A DNA stretch of 56,689 nt from Arenibacter sp. P308M17 (GTDB lineage Bacteria > Bacteroidota > Bacteroidia > Flavobacteriales > Flavobacteriaceae). Positions 38,242 to 46,724 of this stretch are shown here, one piece after another. Location of the stretch: contig NZ_QVON01000012.1 in NCBI RefSeq assembly GCF_003426735.1, positions 1-56,689 on the forward strand, given 5' to 3'. Made by a program: the position numbers and the translations under genes. How positions within the stretch are numbered: position 1 is the first letter of the stretch; each line of letters begins with the position of its first letter. Below the pieces are notes generated by a model. It saw only the letters and a program-made list of their open reading frames with translations, was not told where the DNA came from and made no database searches.

Positions 38242-38249
38242 TATTTTTG
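38242..38249 (+). promoter_or_regulatory. -7 box of the Skp/OmpH-like gene (TATTTTTG)
   Basis: Exact TAnnTTTG match ending 23 bases before the start codon. Confidence 0.5.
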
Positions 38250-38272
38250 CCCAAATTTAAACTAGAGAGAAA

Positions 38273-38779
38273 ATGAAAAAATTAGTTTTGGGGTTGGTAT
38301 TTACAGGATTAATATCTTGCCAACAAGAAAAAATAGCTTTTGTGGATAATGTGAAGTTAATGGAGACGTATCAGGAGAAAGTGGACATTGAGGCTAAGTT
38401 TAAAACAAGAACAGAAGCTTTTGGAAAAAAAAGGGACAGTATATCCCAAGCTTTTCAAATGGAGGCCCAGGCTTTTCAAGCCAAGGCGCAAAGTATGGCT
38501 CAGGCAAAAGCTCAAGAAGAGTATGGGCAGTTACAGCAACGTAGTCAGTCTATAGGACAACAACTGCAACAGGAAGAGCAGCAATTGCAGATGCAGGGGC
38601 AAACAGAAATGGATAGCCTGGTATCTAGGGTAAAAAAGCAGATCAAGGCCTATGGGGAATCAAATGGGTATTCCTTTATTTTGACCGGTGGGGACGGGGG
38701 TAGTGTTTTATATGGCAAAGAGACACATAATGTAACCGATGCCATCGTTAAAATTTTAAACGATAACTATAAGAAATAG
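38273..38779 (+). CDS. Skp/OmpH-family periplasmic chaperone-like lipoprotein
   Basis: 168-aa envelope protein of the OmpH/Skp family, which holds unfolded outer-membrane proteins in the periplasm. It starts with a short hydrophobic leader ending in a lipobox (LISC, Cys16), so it should be a lipoprotein, unlike classical soluble Skp. The N-terminal strand KIAFVDNVKLMETYQE is the usual Skp opening. The middle is a long Gln/Ala-rich coiled coil (about 45-125, e.g. QAFQAKAQSMAQAKAQEEYG), the 'tentacle' arms. The end returns to the beta-core (GYSFILTGGDGGSVLYG, VTDAIVKILND). Flavobacteria often carry such lipoprotein OmpH copies besides the one next to bamA. Monocistronic with its own promoter box and terminator. 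Confidence 0.85.
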   Translation: MKKLVLGLVFTGLISCQQEKIAFVDNVKLMETYQEKVDIEAKFKTRTEAFGKKRDSISQAFQMEAQAFQAKAQSMAQAKAQEEYGQLQQRSQSIGQQLQQEEQQLQMQGQTEMDSLVSRVKKQIKAYGESNGYSFILTGGDGGSVLYGKETHNVTDAIVKILNDNYKK

Positions 38780-38812
38780 ATCAATAAGTTCCTTATTTTT
38801 ATAGATGTATTT

Positions 38813-38844
38813 AAAACCTTCGGAACAACCTTCGAAGGTTTTTT
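38813..38844 (+). terminator. Rho-independent terminator of the Skp-like gene
   Basis: 10-bp stem AAAACCTTCG / CGAAGGTTTT followed by T-run, 33 bases after the stop codon. Confidence 0.85.
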
Positions 38845-38861
38845 GTTTTCAGTAATAGGGG

Positions 38862-39011
38862 ATGTTTTCCTTATACACCATTTTCCCAATCCTTATTACC
38901 ATTCTAGTTATTACAGGGCTACTGTTTGTGTTTGATCAGCAAGGTTTTTATTTAGGGGATACGCTTTTTGTAAATAGACTTCTTCATAGTTTTATAATTA
39001 TAAAAATTTAA
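38862..39011 (+). CDS. Possible small membrane protein (49 aa)
   Basis: An uninterrupted ATG-to-TAA frame of 49 codons. Its first 24 residues are strongly hydrophobic (FSLYTIFPILITILVITGLL) and are followed by a polar stretch (DQQGFYLGDTLFVNR). It starts just after the terminator of the Skp-like gene, has no clear promoter box, and I do not recognise the sequence. In A+T-rich DNA a hydrophobic frame of this size can arise by chance, so it is only a candidate. Confidence 0.2.
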   Translation: MFSLYTIFPILITILVITGLLFVFDQQGFYLGDTLFVNRLLHSFIIIKI

Positions 39012-39544
39012 ACCTTCCGAATTAGGATATTATATTTTGAATTACTGAACAATCGCAAAAAGAATATACAATTGCATATTGAATTTAGCGCAAACACAAG
39101 CCGGAATTATTAAGCAATCGCTTCTTGGGCAAAATAGGCATGGTATCTAAATCCACTCGCATTTCCTCTAGTTATATGTGGAAGGCCTATATATATTATC
39201 ACTTGAATTTAGTAATATGTATTGTAGAAATAAATAGATTGTATGTTGTTGGAAAAGTATCTCGGGTAGGTCTTTTGAGAAAAATCTTATTTATTTGAAG
39301 TATTTATCGTACAACTTCTTAGTAGACATAAAATATATGTTAAATTTTATCTCATTAACGAAAATTTCGAGAGGTTCATCGTACTTTTACCGCCATTCCC
39401 CCTTAACATTTTATTAAGAGCAATCTTTAAGTCCGTTTTATGCTTAGATTTAGCTTTCAGGTACTTACTGAAGCGCATATTTGTTTTAGTTAGATTTTTT
39501 AACAAATTATTTTTTAATATTAACCCCACAAACATTAATGAATT

Positions 39545-41809
39545 ATGAAAACAAAAATTACTTTATTTTTTTTAATTTACTCCGTTTTTTTTTATCAGGC
39601 CTACGCCCAATGTACAGGGGCTGATTTTGAAGAAAGAAATGGAATTGCCATTTTGGAAATGGAATCCAAATTAGCAGGTAGTTGGAGAAAGGAATCAGTT
39701 GCGGATGCCTCTGCAAATTCGGCATTGGTCTATAGGGGAAGCGATTCATTTGGAGGACCAGGCAGCTCTGTAATAACCTATAGTGTGAGAATTAATTCTC
39801 CAGGAACTTACAGGTTTATTTGGAGGAATAAAATCGGGGTCATCGCTAGTTCCAATCCCTCTACAGAACATAACGATTCTTGGTTGAAAATCAATGCTTC
39901 CGATTTTTATGGATTAAAAGGCTCGCATAGGGTATATCCTGGGGGTTCTGGTAAATCTCCAGTCGCCAATGGAGCCACATCTGGAGGATATTTTAAAATT
40001 TTCACTAATGTCATCAATTGGAGTTGGTCTACACAGACCAGTGATCACGATGATCATTTTATATATGCTACCTTTAATCAAGCAGGTGTTTATTCAATTC
40101 AAGTTTCCGGAAGATCTTCCGGACATTCCATTGATAGAATGGTTCTGTACAAGGAGGGTAGCTATTCTGCATCCAGTGCCCAAAATTTATCCAATGCCCA
40201 GACAAATTGTAGTGGTGGTTCTACCCCTCCAACAACTCCTACCCCTCCAACCCCACCGGCAAACAATACTCCACCAACTGTGAGTTTCTCCAACATCACT
40301 AATGGACAGAATTTTTCAGTAGGGAGTAGTTTATCCGTTGGGCTATCTGCAAGTGATTCTGATGGTAGTATATCGAAACATGAACTTTTTGTTAACAATT
40401 CTTTGGTTGATACAGATGGGGCATCTTATTCACCATATCAACTGACTCAACTCAGCGCTGGCAGTTACTCCTTGAAGGCTACGGTGACAGACAATAATGG
40501 GACAAGTTCTTCGGCTACGGTTAATTTTACAGTTGGAGGCAGTACTACACCACCCCAAGTTCCAACTCCGCCAACTGGCAATAATCCCCCGACAGCTAAT
40601 TTTACTAACTTCAGTAATGGACAGAATTTTTCAATTGGCGGTAGTTTAGCCATAGGGCTAACGGCAAATGATACGGATGGCAGTATTTCCAAACATGAAA
40701 TTTTTGTAAACAATGTATTGGTGGACACAGACGGATCATCTTATACTCCTCATTCACTTGCCTTGACCAGTTCGGGAAGCTATTCAATAAAGGCTACTGT
40801 TACAGATAACAGTGGTGCAAGTACTTCGATAACTGCAAACATTACTGTTGGGAGTGGTTCTCCTACTCCTCCGACCCCTCCAACCGGAGGTGGTAGTAAT
40901 CCAATAGTTAACTTTTCCAACCTTAGCAATGGTCAACAAGTAGCAATTGGAAGTACTGTTTCTGTCGGGGTAAACGCTAGCGATGCCAATGGCAGTATTG
41001 TGAAATATCAAATTTATGTAGATGGTATATTGGTAGATACGGATGGGGCCAATTATACTCCACATCCAATCGTTGGTATTTCAGCAGGTAATCATGAGAT
41101 AAAAGTAATTGTAACCGATAATTCAGGGGCTACGGCTACCAGTACAATAGTTATAGTAGCGGGTTCGGGCTCTCCTACAACTCCCACACCTTCTGCTATA
41201 AGCTTTAATCTAATCAATGCGTCCACTGATGCAAGTATTGGTCCACTTTCCAACGGTACCTCCTTAGGTTCAAATGACGCCCAGGGAGTTAATGTAAGGG
41301 CCAATGCACCAACAAATACTCAAAGTGTTGTTTTTACCCTTTCGGGCGCTTTGTCGAGAAGTTGGACAGAATCTACCGCACCTTATGCTTTATTTGGTGA
41401 TACAAATGGGGATTACGCTTCTGTTAACCTGCCCAACGGATCCTATAGTTTGAAAGCCGTTGCATATTCGGGCAGTAATGGTAGCGGAAGTATTATTGCC
41501 AATACAACAATTAATTTTTCGATAGCTGCTATCTCTGCACTTGCAGCGAAAACCATTGCCTATCCTAACCCGGTTAAAAGTGATGGCAGAATTAGTCTTA
41601 AATTACCTACAGGCACTACGGGTTATTATACCTATTTTGTGACCAATGCTCTTGGTATCCAATTGGAACAGGGAGAATTTACAACCTCGCAATCACAAAC
41701 CGATGTTGAATTGCAACTTTCCAATTTGGGGAGACAAATACCAGGAGTTTATTATCTGACACTTGTATCTTCAGTTTCAAAACAGACTATACCAATCGTA
41801 AGGGAGTAA
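39545..41809 (+). CDS. Secreted Ig-like repeat protein with T9SS type A sorting domain
   Basis: Exported surface or extracellular protein of 754 aa. Parts in order: signal peptide at 1-21 (ITLFFLIYSVFFYQAYA); a jelly-roll, carbohydrate-binding-like module at about 25-215 (NGIAILEMESKLAGSW at its start and HSIDRMVLYKEG at its end, as in CBM modules attached to flavobacterial glycoside hydrolases); and a Pro/Thr linker. Three similar bacterial Ig-like modules (PF17957-like) follow at about 246-335, 350-436 and 452-540, each with F-x-N-x-x-N-G-Q ... DxDGSIxKxExFV[ND]xxLVDTDG ... SLKATVTDN. A fourth, divergent module comes next, and the type A sorting domain (AYPNPVKSDGRISLKL) fills about the last 80 residues. 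No catalytic domain is visible; a role in polysaccharide binding or adhesion is inference. Confidence 0.9.
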   Translation: MKTKITLFFLIYSVFFYQAYAQCTGADFEERNGIAILEMESKLAGSWRKESVADASANSALVYRGSDSFGGPGSSVITYSVRINSPGTYRFIWRNKIGVIASSNPSTEHNDSWLKINASDFYGLKGSHRVYPGGSGKSPVANGATSGGYFKIFTNVINWSWSTQTSDHDDHFIYATFNQAGVYSIQVSGRSSGHSIDRMVLYKEGSYSASSAQNLSNAQTNCSGGSTPPTTPTPPTPPANNTPPTVSFSNITNGQNFSVGSSLSVGLSASDSDGSISKHELFVNNSLVDTDGASYSPYQLTQLSAGSYSLKATVTDNNGTSSSATVNFTVGGSTTPPQVPTPPTGNNPPTANFTNFSNGQNFSIGGSLAIGLTANDTDGSISKHEIFVNNVLVDTDGSSYTPHSLALTSSGSYSIKATVTDNSGASTSITANITVGSGSPTPPTPPTGGGSNPIVNFSNLSNGQQVAIGSTVSVGVNASDANGSIVKYQIYVDGILVDTDGANYTPHPIVGISAGNHEIKVIVTDNSGATATSTIVIVAGSGSPTTPTPSAISFNLINASTDASIGPLSNGTSLGSNDAQGVNVRANAPTNTQSVVFTLSGALSRSWTESTAPYALFGDTNGDYASVNLPNGSYSLKAVAYSGSNGSGSIIANTTINFSIAAISALAAKTIAYPNPVKSDGRISLKLPTGTTGYYTYFVTNALGIQLEQGEFTTSQSQTDVELQLSNLGRQIPGVYYLTLVSSVSKQTIPIVRE

Positions 41810-41831
41810 AATTTAGTCTTAGTCCATTAAT

Positions 41832-41866
41832 AAAATCAGTTTCAATTTTGAAACTGATTTTTTTTT
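41832..41866 (+). terminator. Rho-independent terminator of the Ig-like gene
   Basis: 13-bp stem AAAATCAGTTTCA / TGAAACTGATTTT with a 4-base loop and long T-run. Confidence 0.9.
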
Positions 41867-41975
41867 GACAGAATTTTAATAATGGAAACAGAATAATTTT
41901 AGATTGTGCGTTATGTAGGCTGTATGAAATATTGTAAGGACACATCCATTAAGACTGCTCATTAAGGAATTAATA

Positions 41976-42004
41976 TTGATAACAGATAAAATAGATTAAT
42001 TTTG
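41976..42004 (+). promoter_or_regulatory. Promoter of the DUF2064 gene (TTG-N18-TAATTTTG)
   Basis: TTG at 41976-41978 and TAATTTTG at 41997-42004, separated by 18 bases, match both elements of the Bacteroidota promoter. Confidence 0.55.
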
Positions 42005-42109
42005 AATAAACGGAAAAATCAATTGGATATTGGCCGTAATGAAATTATAAATACATCGACGAACTAAGAGCGTAGGTTTTTTTGATAGGATAATGCCACT
42101 TTAGTAGTA

Positions 42110-42808
42110 ATGCTGGAACATTGTAAAATACATACTACTGCAATTCTAATATTTGCCAATTCCTCCAAGGAAGAATTGAAGTATAAGCCTATGCCCAAGG
42201 GTAGGGTTTTGTTCCATGGCTTAACCGAACATGCCTTGAAGATAGCAGGGAAAACAGGTCTTCCTTATTTTCTAATATCGGAAAAAGAGCAAATTGGAAG
42301 TGGCTTTGGAGAAAGGTTTGTAAATGCTTTTAGCTCTATTTTTAAGATGGGCTTTGATAAGGTGATCGCTATTGGCAATGACACACCGCAACTGCGGGCC
42401 TCCGATATCGTAAGGGCTTCCGGGCTAATATGTGCAGGGAATGCTGTTCTGGGTCCTTCCATGGATGGTGGATTTTATCTGATCGGACTTCATAAATGCC
42501 AGTTGGATACTATGGCCCTTAAGGAATTGCCCTGGAAATCAAATACCCTTACCAATACTATTAGGGCCCTATTTGAAGCTTCCAATGTACATGTATGGCA
42601 GCTTCGGGCTTTGTTGGATCTGGATACCCATGCGGATCTAAAGAGGATTCTAAAAGGCTTGAAAAATAGTGCCGGTAAGATATTTCGATTAATCCTTACA
42701 TTAATAACACCGGTCATAGAAATTATAGTTCAGGCATATATTTCATTAAGTCTTAAATTCAAAAGCACTTATTTTAATAAAGGCTCCCCATTCTCTTTCA
42801 TCAACTAG
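42110..42808 (+). CDS. DUF2064 / TIGR04282 family glycosyltransferase A-like protein
   Basis: Protein of 232 aa of the GT-A fold family TIGR04282 (DUF2064), often found in arsenosugar gene neighbourhoods. Features: TTAILIFANSSKEEL at the N terminus (nucleotide-binding loop), GSGFGERFVNAFSSIF, and VIAIGNDTPQLRASDI, in which the acidic residue takes the place of the DxD metal site (G-N-D-T-P, usual for the family). GPSMDGGFYLIGL and WKSNTLTNTI follow. The C terminus has about 40 extra residues including a hydrophobic segment (LILTLITPVIEIIVQAYI) beyond the usual family end; that could be a membrane association or a readthrough tail. Probable first gene of the cluster with the peroxidase-like and ArsS genes. 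Confidence 0.8.
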   Translation: MLEHCKIHTTAILIFANSSKEELKYKPMPKGRVLFHGLTEHALKIAGKTGLPYFLISEKEQIGSGFGERFVNAFSSIFKMGFDKVIAIGNDTPQLRASDIVRASGLICAGNAVLGPSMDGGFYLIGLHKCQLDTMALKELPWKSNTLTNTIRALFEASNVHVWQLRALLDLDTHADLKRILKGLKNSAGKIFRLILTLITPVIEIIVQAYISLSLKFKSTYFNKGSPFSFIN

Positions 42809-42810
42809 CA

Positions 42811-42838
42811 GTGGTTATGGAAATCAATTTCCACAACC
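42811..42838. other. Hairpin after the DUF2064 gene
   Basis: TGGTTATGGAAAT-CA-ATTTCCACAACCA forms a 13-base arm hairpin with one mismatch directly after the stop codon. No T-run follows, so it is more likely an mRNA 3'-end stabiliser or attenuator than a terminator. Confidence 0.4.
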
Positions 42839-43001
42839 ATCTTCGCCCATATCAAGGAAAACCGTAGTAATCGGACAGTAACACAGTATAACGTCACACC
42901 GTCCCCATCTATTTTTCGGTTTACGGTTATGGGAATAATACAAATTAGCAATAGCGGAAACCATGAAAAATAGGTTTCCCATAATAACTAAACAAAATAT
43001 A

Positions 43002-43337
43002 ATGGCAGATTCTTATTATGACCCCGCTGATTTACGCAAGTTTGGAAATATAACCGAATGGAGCGAAGAATTGGGAAACAAGTTTTTCGATTACTATGGA
43101 AAGGTATTTGAGGAAGGAGCTCTTAGTGCCAGGGAAAAATCTTTGATCGCTTTGGCCGTGGCCCATGTGGTAAAATGTCCCTATTGCATTGATGCCTATA
43201 CCAAAGACGGTCTACAAAAGGGAATAACCAAGGAAGAGATGATGGAGGCCGTACATGCAGGGGCGGCAATTGAAAGCGGGGCCACCCTGGTACATGGAGT
43301 TCAAATGATGAACAAGTACAATAAGCTATCCATGTAA
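43002..43337 (+). CDS. Arsenosugar biosynthesis-associated peroxidase-like protein (carboxymuconolactone decarboxylase family)
   Basis: Small AhpD/CMD-fold protein (111 aa from this start) of the TIGR04169-type family that travels with arsS. The redox motif is CPYC (Cys59 and Cys62) inside LAVAHVVKCPYCIDAYTKDG, as in AhpD-like enzymes, with the downstream helix MEAVHAGAAIESGATLVHG. The ATG at 43002 (MADSYYDPADL) is preferred because it matches family starts; an ATG at 42963 would add 13 residues. It lies 133 bases before arsS on the same strand. Its exact reaction in the pathway is not established. Confidence 0.88.
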   Translation: MADSYYDPADLRKFGNITEWSEELGNKFFDYYGKVFEEGALSAREKSLIALAVAHVVKCPYCIDAYTKDGLQKGITKEEMMEAVHAGAAIESGATLVHGVQMMNKYNKLSM

Positions 43338-43470
43338 AATAAGTGGCTTTGCCAAGGCTCCAATGAGCTAAGTCCCAGTGAATATTTTACAGGCTATTGT
43401 GCTTAAAGTCGGCCGTTTCTGTAATAATTATTTGGGACTTTGAACTTCTAATAATCGAAGACCAATTAAA

Positions 43471-44526
43471 ATGGCATCAAAATCTTTAAAAGCAAGGCAA
43501 AACTCCCTTGTCTTGGATAATAAACAATTGAAAATCCTTGAAGGGGGTGTTTTCGAAAATGGGGAATTGCCCTATTTTAAGGATAAAATTGCCCAAATAG
43601 GGCAGTTTCCCTTGCGTCCAAAAAAATTGGAAATCCTACAGATCAACGTTGGGTATATGTGCAATCAGGTTTGCGAACATTGCCATGTAGATGCAGGTCC
43701 CGATAGAAAGGAAATAATGACCAGGGAGACTATGGAACAATGTCTGGAGGTAATCCGCAATACAGCGGCCCATACCTTGGACCTAACAGGAGGTGCCCCG
43801 GAGATGAACCCCAATTTTAGGTGGTTTGTGGAAGAGGCCGCCAAAGCGGGAGTAAACGATTTTATAGTACGTTCCAACCTCACTATTATTAGGGCCAATA
43901 AGAAATATTATGATCTCCCGGAATTTTTTAAGAAATACAATATTCATGTTATTTCGTCCATGCCGCATTACACCCGTGGAAAAACGGACAAACAACGGGG
44001 AGAAGGAGTGTTCGATAAGTCGATCAAAGCTCTCCGGGAATTGAACGCCGTTGGATATGGTATGCCGGATAGTCCGCTGAGATTGGATCTGGTCTATAAT
44101 CCGTCCGGTGCTTTTTTACCTGGGGACCAGTCAGCACTGGAGCGCGACTTTAAAAAAGCCCTGATGGAGGATTTTGAAATTCGGTTCCATAATCTCTTCG
44201 CTATAACAAATCTGCCCATAGCACGCTTTCTGGATTATTTGATGGCTTCCGGGAATTATGAGGATTATATGTATTCCTTGGTGGAGGCGTACAATCCTTC
44301 TGCAGTGGAGAACGTGATGTGTACCAATACTATTTCGGTGAGCTGGGATGGATGGTTGTACGATTGCGACTTTAATCAAATGTTGGGCCTTAAGGTGGCC
44401 AGCAAAATTAAACATATTAAAGACTACAATGAAGAGATGCTGACAGAGAGGAACATTATAGTTTCACAGCATTGTTATGGTTGTACGGCAGGAGCGGGGA
44501 GTAGTTGTCAGGGGGCCGTTACTTAA
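43471..44526 (+). CDS. arsS: Arsenosugar biosynthesis radical SAM protein ArsS
   Basis: Radical SAM enzyme (351 aa) thought to add a 5'-deoxyadenosyl group to dimethylarsenite on the route to arsenosugars. The iron-sulfur motif CNQVCEHC is C64-x3-C68-x2-C71, preceded by LEILQINVGYM. The family features LTGGAPEMNPNF, SNLTIIRAN and the cysteine-rich C terminus (HCYGCTAGAGSSCQGAV) are all present, and the length is that of the family. The gene is followed by a TetR regulator. ArsM, the arsenite methyltransferase that makes the substrate, is not in the window. Confidence 0.95.
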   Translation: MASKSLKARQNSLVLDNKQLKILEGGVFENGELPYFKDKIAQIGQFPLRPKKLEILQINVGYMCNQVCEHCHVDAGPDRKEIMTRETMEQCLEVIRNTAAHTLDLTGGAPEMNPNFRWFVEEAAKAGVNDFIVRSNLTIIRANKKYYDLPEFFKKYNIHVISSMPHYTRGKTDKQRGEGVFDKSIKALRELNAVGYGMPDSPLRLDLVYNPSGAFLPGDQSALERDFKKALMEDFEIRFHNLFAITNLPIARFLDYLMASGNYEDYMYSLVEAYNPSAVENVMCTNTISVSWDGWLYDCDFNQMLGLKVASKIKHIKDYNEEMLTERNIIVSQHCYGCTAGAGSSCQGAVT

Positions 44527-44653
44527 TCCTTATTTTTGTTTTTATATACAAGGACAGTACTTCGTAATTCGTAACGGAAAGGACCAAGCGGTTTGTTGAA
44601 GTTGAAACAAGGGCCCAACTTTGGTCTTTCAGTGCATTTTATCGATTTAAACT

Positions 44654-44661
44654 TATTTTTG
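44654..44661 (+). promoter_or_regulatory. -7 box of the tetR-type gene (TATTTTTG)
   Basis: Exact TAnnTTTG match 80 bases before the start codon. The 20-bp palindrome lies between this box and the gene. Confidence 0.4.
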
Positions 44662-44702
44662 GCATCTATTTTTAAATAAATGGCCATAATTGGAGTTAGG
44701 GT

Positions 44703-44722
44703 AACAGACTTAAAAGTCTGTT
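44703..44722. promoter_or_regulatory. Perfect 20-bp palindrome, likely operator of the TetR regulator
   Basis: AACAGACTT-AA-AAGTCTGTT is a perfect inverted repeat with 9-bp arms, centred 29 bases before the start codon of the TetR-family gene. Its length and spacing are usual for TetR operators and its place fits autoregulation. Confidence 0.7.
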
Positions 44723-44741
44723 TTACCGAAAACCAAATCTT

Positions 44742-45356
44742 ATGGAAAAACAATTGAAGCGCATGGCTACCATGCAGCGCATACAAACCACCGGCTTGGA
44801 GCTTTTTTACCAAAGGGGCTATTTTAATACTAGTCTAGATGATATTTTAAAGGAGCTCTCCCTTTCCAAAGGGGCCTTTTATTACCATTTTCAATCCAAG
44901 GAGGAGTATTTTATAAGTATTGTACAAAATCTGCTTTTCAGAAAGGTCTATAGTAGTTTAATAGAGCCTATAGAAGGACAGGAAGACCCCTTAAACAAAA
45001 TTGTAGTCTGTTTTGATGATGCTTTGGAAACAGCAGAGCATAACTTTCTGGATTACGGATTTGTTTTAAGTAATTTTATAACGGAATTTAATGGCAAGAA
45101 TCCGGACATAATGAATTACCTTCAGGATATTTTGAAGGTGTGGGAAGTTAATTTGGTAACGGCCCTTCAAAAGGGAAAAACGGATGGATATGTAAATAGG
45201 CATATAGATAGTGAAGCCGTGGCTACCTACCTTATTTCGTCCTATATAGGTATACGGACATTAATGGTCGAAGGCAATAGTAAAATGTTGCGCTATAAAT
45301 ATATCCAACAGCTTCGTCAATACTTTAAATTAATAGAGCACAAAGAGCCGGCATAG
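44742..45356 (+). CDS. TetR/AcrR family transcriptional regulator
   Basis: 204-aa one-component repressor. The N-terminal helix-turn-helix covers about residues 10-56 (QRIQTTGLELFYQRGYFNTS, then ILKELSLSKGAFYYHFQSKE), the canonical TetR pattern with the G-A-F-Y-Y-H-F recognition region. The rest is the variable ligand-binding helical domain, whose ligand I cannot infer. A perfect 20-bp palindrome lies just upstream. It sits 215 bases downstream of arsS on the same strand but has its own promoter box, so control of the arsenosugar genes by it is possible but not shown. No matching palindrome was noticed upstream of the arsenosugar genes. Confidence 0.93.
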   Translation: MEKQLKRMATMQRIQTTGLELFYQRGYFNTSLDDILKELSLSKGAFYYHFQSKEEYFISIVQNLLFRKVYSSLIEPIEGQEDPLNKIVVCFDDALETAEHNFLDYGFVLSNFITEFNGKNPDIMNYLQDILKVWEVNLVTALQKGKTDGYVNRHIDSEAVATYLISSYIGIRTLMVEGNSKMLRYKYIQQLRQYFKLIEHKEPA

Positions 45357-45508
45357 TTTATTGCATTGCCCGCTACGCAAAGTCTCCGGAAATGGCGCTC
45401 TCCAACCAAGTAAGTCTACAGTTGGTAGTGGCATCTATTTTTTGTCAACTGCTTACAGCCAACTTATCGTCCAGTCCCTGCCAAGGAATCCCATTCCGTT
45501 CCAAAACT

Positions 45509-45530
45509 CCTGCCTTTGCCGGCAGGCAGG
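45509..45530. repeat. GC-rich CCTGCC...GGCAGG hairpin element
   Basis: CCTGCC (45509) and GGCAGG (45525) enclose the palindrome TGCCGGCA. This is a G+C-rich island in A+T-rich DNA, like the dispersed palindromes seen between genes in many Bacteroidota. It lies just after the stop of the GT9 gene and near the end of the tetR gene, in a 188-base spacer that otherwise shows no gene. Confidence 0.45.
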
Positions 45531-45544
45531 TATGTAATTTCATT

Positions 45545-46666
45545 TTATGGTCCAGTATTTAAGATTTCCTCAATTTTAGCAAGAACATCTTCCGGTGCAA
45601 TGCTTCGCATCGCATTTTCATATCCAGGGGGATATTTGTTTCCATAGACCGAGGTTGGGATCAAAGGAAATTTATCCCTATCTGCCAGCAGTGCATTTTG
45701 GGGATCCTGTTTAAATGGATAGAAGCCCGCATAGGGATGGGTAACACCCCATAAAGTTAGGGTGGGGATTCCAAATAATGATGCCAAATGTGCATTGCCA
45801 CTATCCATGGCCAACATCAGATGTAACTGGGAAATTAAAGCCAATTCCTCCTTGAAGGCCAATTTTCCCACCAGATTAATACTGTTTGGGAAGCAGCCTG
45901 CCCATTGGTCCAATAGTTTCCTCTCCTTTTCCCCTCCACCAAAAAGCAATATTTTGTAACCATTGGCTTCGTTAAGGGTTTGGACTACCTTCTCCATCAA
46001 ATCCAAAGGATACATTTTGCCATCAAAGGCTGCAAAAGGAGCAATGCCAATCCATTTTTGTCCATTGCCCTTCAGCAATTCCCTGGTGGAAGGGAGTATG
46101 GCCCTTTTAGGGAGTAGGCATGCCTTTTCCAAATCTATTGGCATCCCCAGTTTTTCAAAAACATCCGCATAGCGTTGGGGGGTAGTTGTTAGGGGTGCAA
46201 AGACCTTATGGGTCAGGGAGGTCAATGCCTTTTTCCCTGCCCTGCCCTTATCCACCTGTACAAACGGAATGGATCCCAGTCTAAAATACTGCTTAAGGAT
46301 GTTGCTGCGCAACACATTGTGCAGATCGGCAACCATATCCATATTCAGGCTTTTTAGTTCCTTATAGAGCTTCCAAAGTCCAAATAAGCCTTTGTGCCCG
46401 CCCTTTACGTCCGCCTCATAAACGCTTACATTTTTGAGTTCAGAAAAAAGGGGGCTAAAAAACGCTCTGGTAAGTACGGTCACTTTAATGTCGGGATATT
46501 GCTCCAACAAGGCCGATATTACGGGAACGGTCATGGCCACGTCGCCCATGGCGGATAATCGAATTACCAGAATATGTTTTCCGTCCCCAGATGAAGAGGG
46601 AATTTTTTCAATGCCACTTCTAGAGGTCTCGGTAGCCGTAACAGCCGTTTTAGGAAAACTTTTCAC
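45545..46666 (-). CDS. Glycosyltransferase family 9 (heptosyltransferase-like)
   Basis: GT9 enzyme (373 aa) of the ADP-heptose:LPS heptosyltransferase group, acting on lipopolysaccharide core at the inner face of the inner membrane. Signature segments are HILVIRLSAMGDVAMTVPVI (about residues 31-50), DMVADLHNVLRSN, and the C-terminal LHLMLAMDSGNAHLASLFGI with PTLTLWGVTHPYAGFYP (the donor-binding D-S-G-x-x-H-L-A motif). The start here is GTG, and the first 30 residues are unusual for the family (Ser/Thr-rich). No ATG lies closer in frame before the conserved part, so the true start is uncertain. It follows the DUF4254 gene after 58 bases, a common pairing in Bacteroidota. Confidence 0.9.
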   Translation of the reverse strand: MKSFPKTAVTATETSRSGIEKIPSSSGDGKHILVIRLSAMGDVAMTVPVISALLEQYPDIKVTVLTRAFFSPLFSELKNVSVYEADVKGGHKGLFGLWKLYKELKSLNMDMVADLHNVLRSNILKQYFRLGSIPFVQVDKGRAGKKALTSLTHKVFAPLTTTPQRYADVFEKLGMPIDLEKACLLPKRAILPSTRELLKGNGQKWIGIAPFAAFDGKMYPLDLMEKVVQTLNEANGYKILLFGGGEKERKLLDQWAGCFPNSINLVGKLAFKEELALISQLHLMLAMDSGNAHLASLFGIPTLTLWGVTHPYAGFYPFKQDPQNALLADRDKFPLIPTSVYGNKYPPGYENAMRSIAPEDVLAKIEEILNTGP

Positions 46667-46724
46667 ACCTTTAAATTTCGTATTTTTCGTTGATTCCTCA
46701 AAGGAGGTATCGCGATTTTGGAGG

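Larger units (their letters stand above)
38780..39544. other. 765-bp spacer before the T9SS Ig-like gene
   Basis: Holds the Skp-like gene terminator and a possible 49-codon ORF (38862-39011). The rest, about 530 A+T-rich bases, shows no repeat, RNA gene or promoter box that I can support. Confidence 0.5.
41810..42109. other. 300-bp spacer before the arsenosugar-type cluster
   Basis: No gene. Holds a terminator for the Ig-like gene and a good -33/-7 promoter (41976-42004) that would leave a leader of about 100 bases before the DUF2064 gene. Confidence 0.6.

Noticed and set aside
39347..39535. Lys-rich 62-codon frame on the minus strand
   Set aside because: Very A/T-rich spacer, composition typical of chance frames (Lys/Asn/Leu), no recognisable family or promoter box.
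44523..44813. Minus-strand frame between arsS and tetR overlapping the operator
   Set aside because: It overlaps the tetR start and both promoter elements and has no family match.
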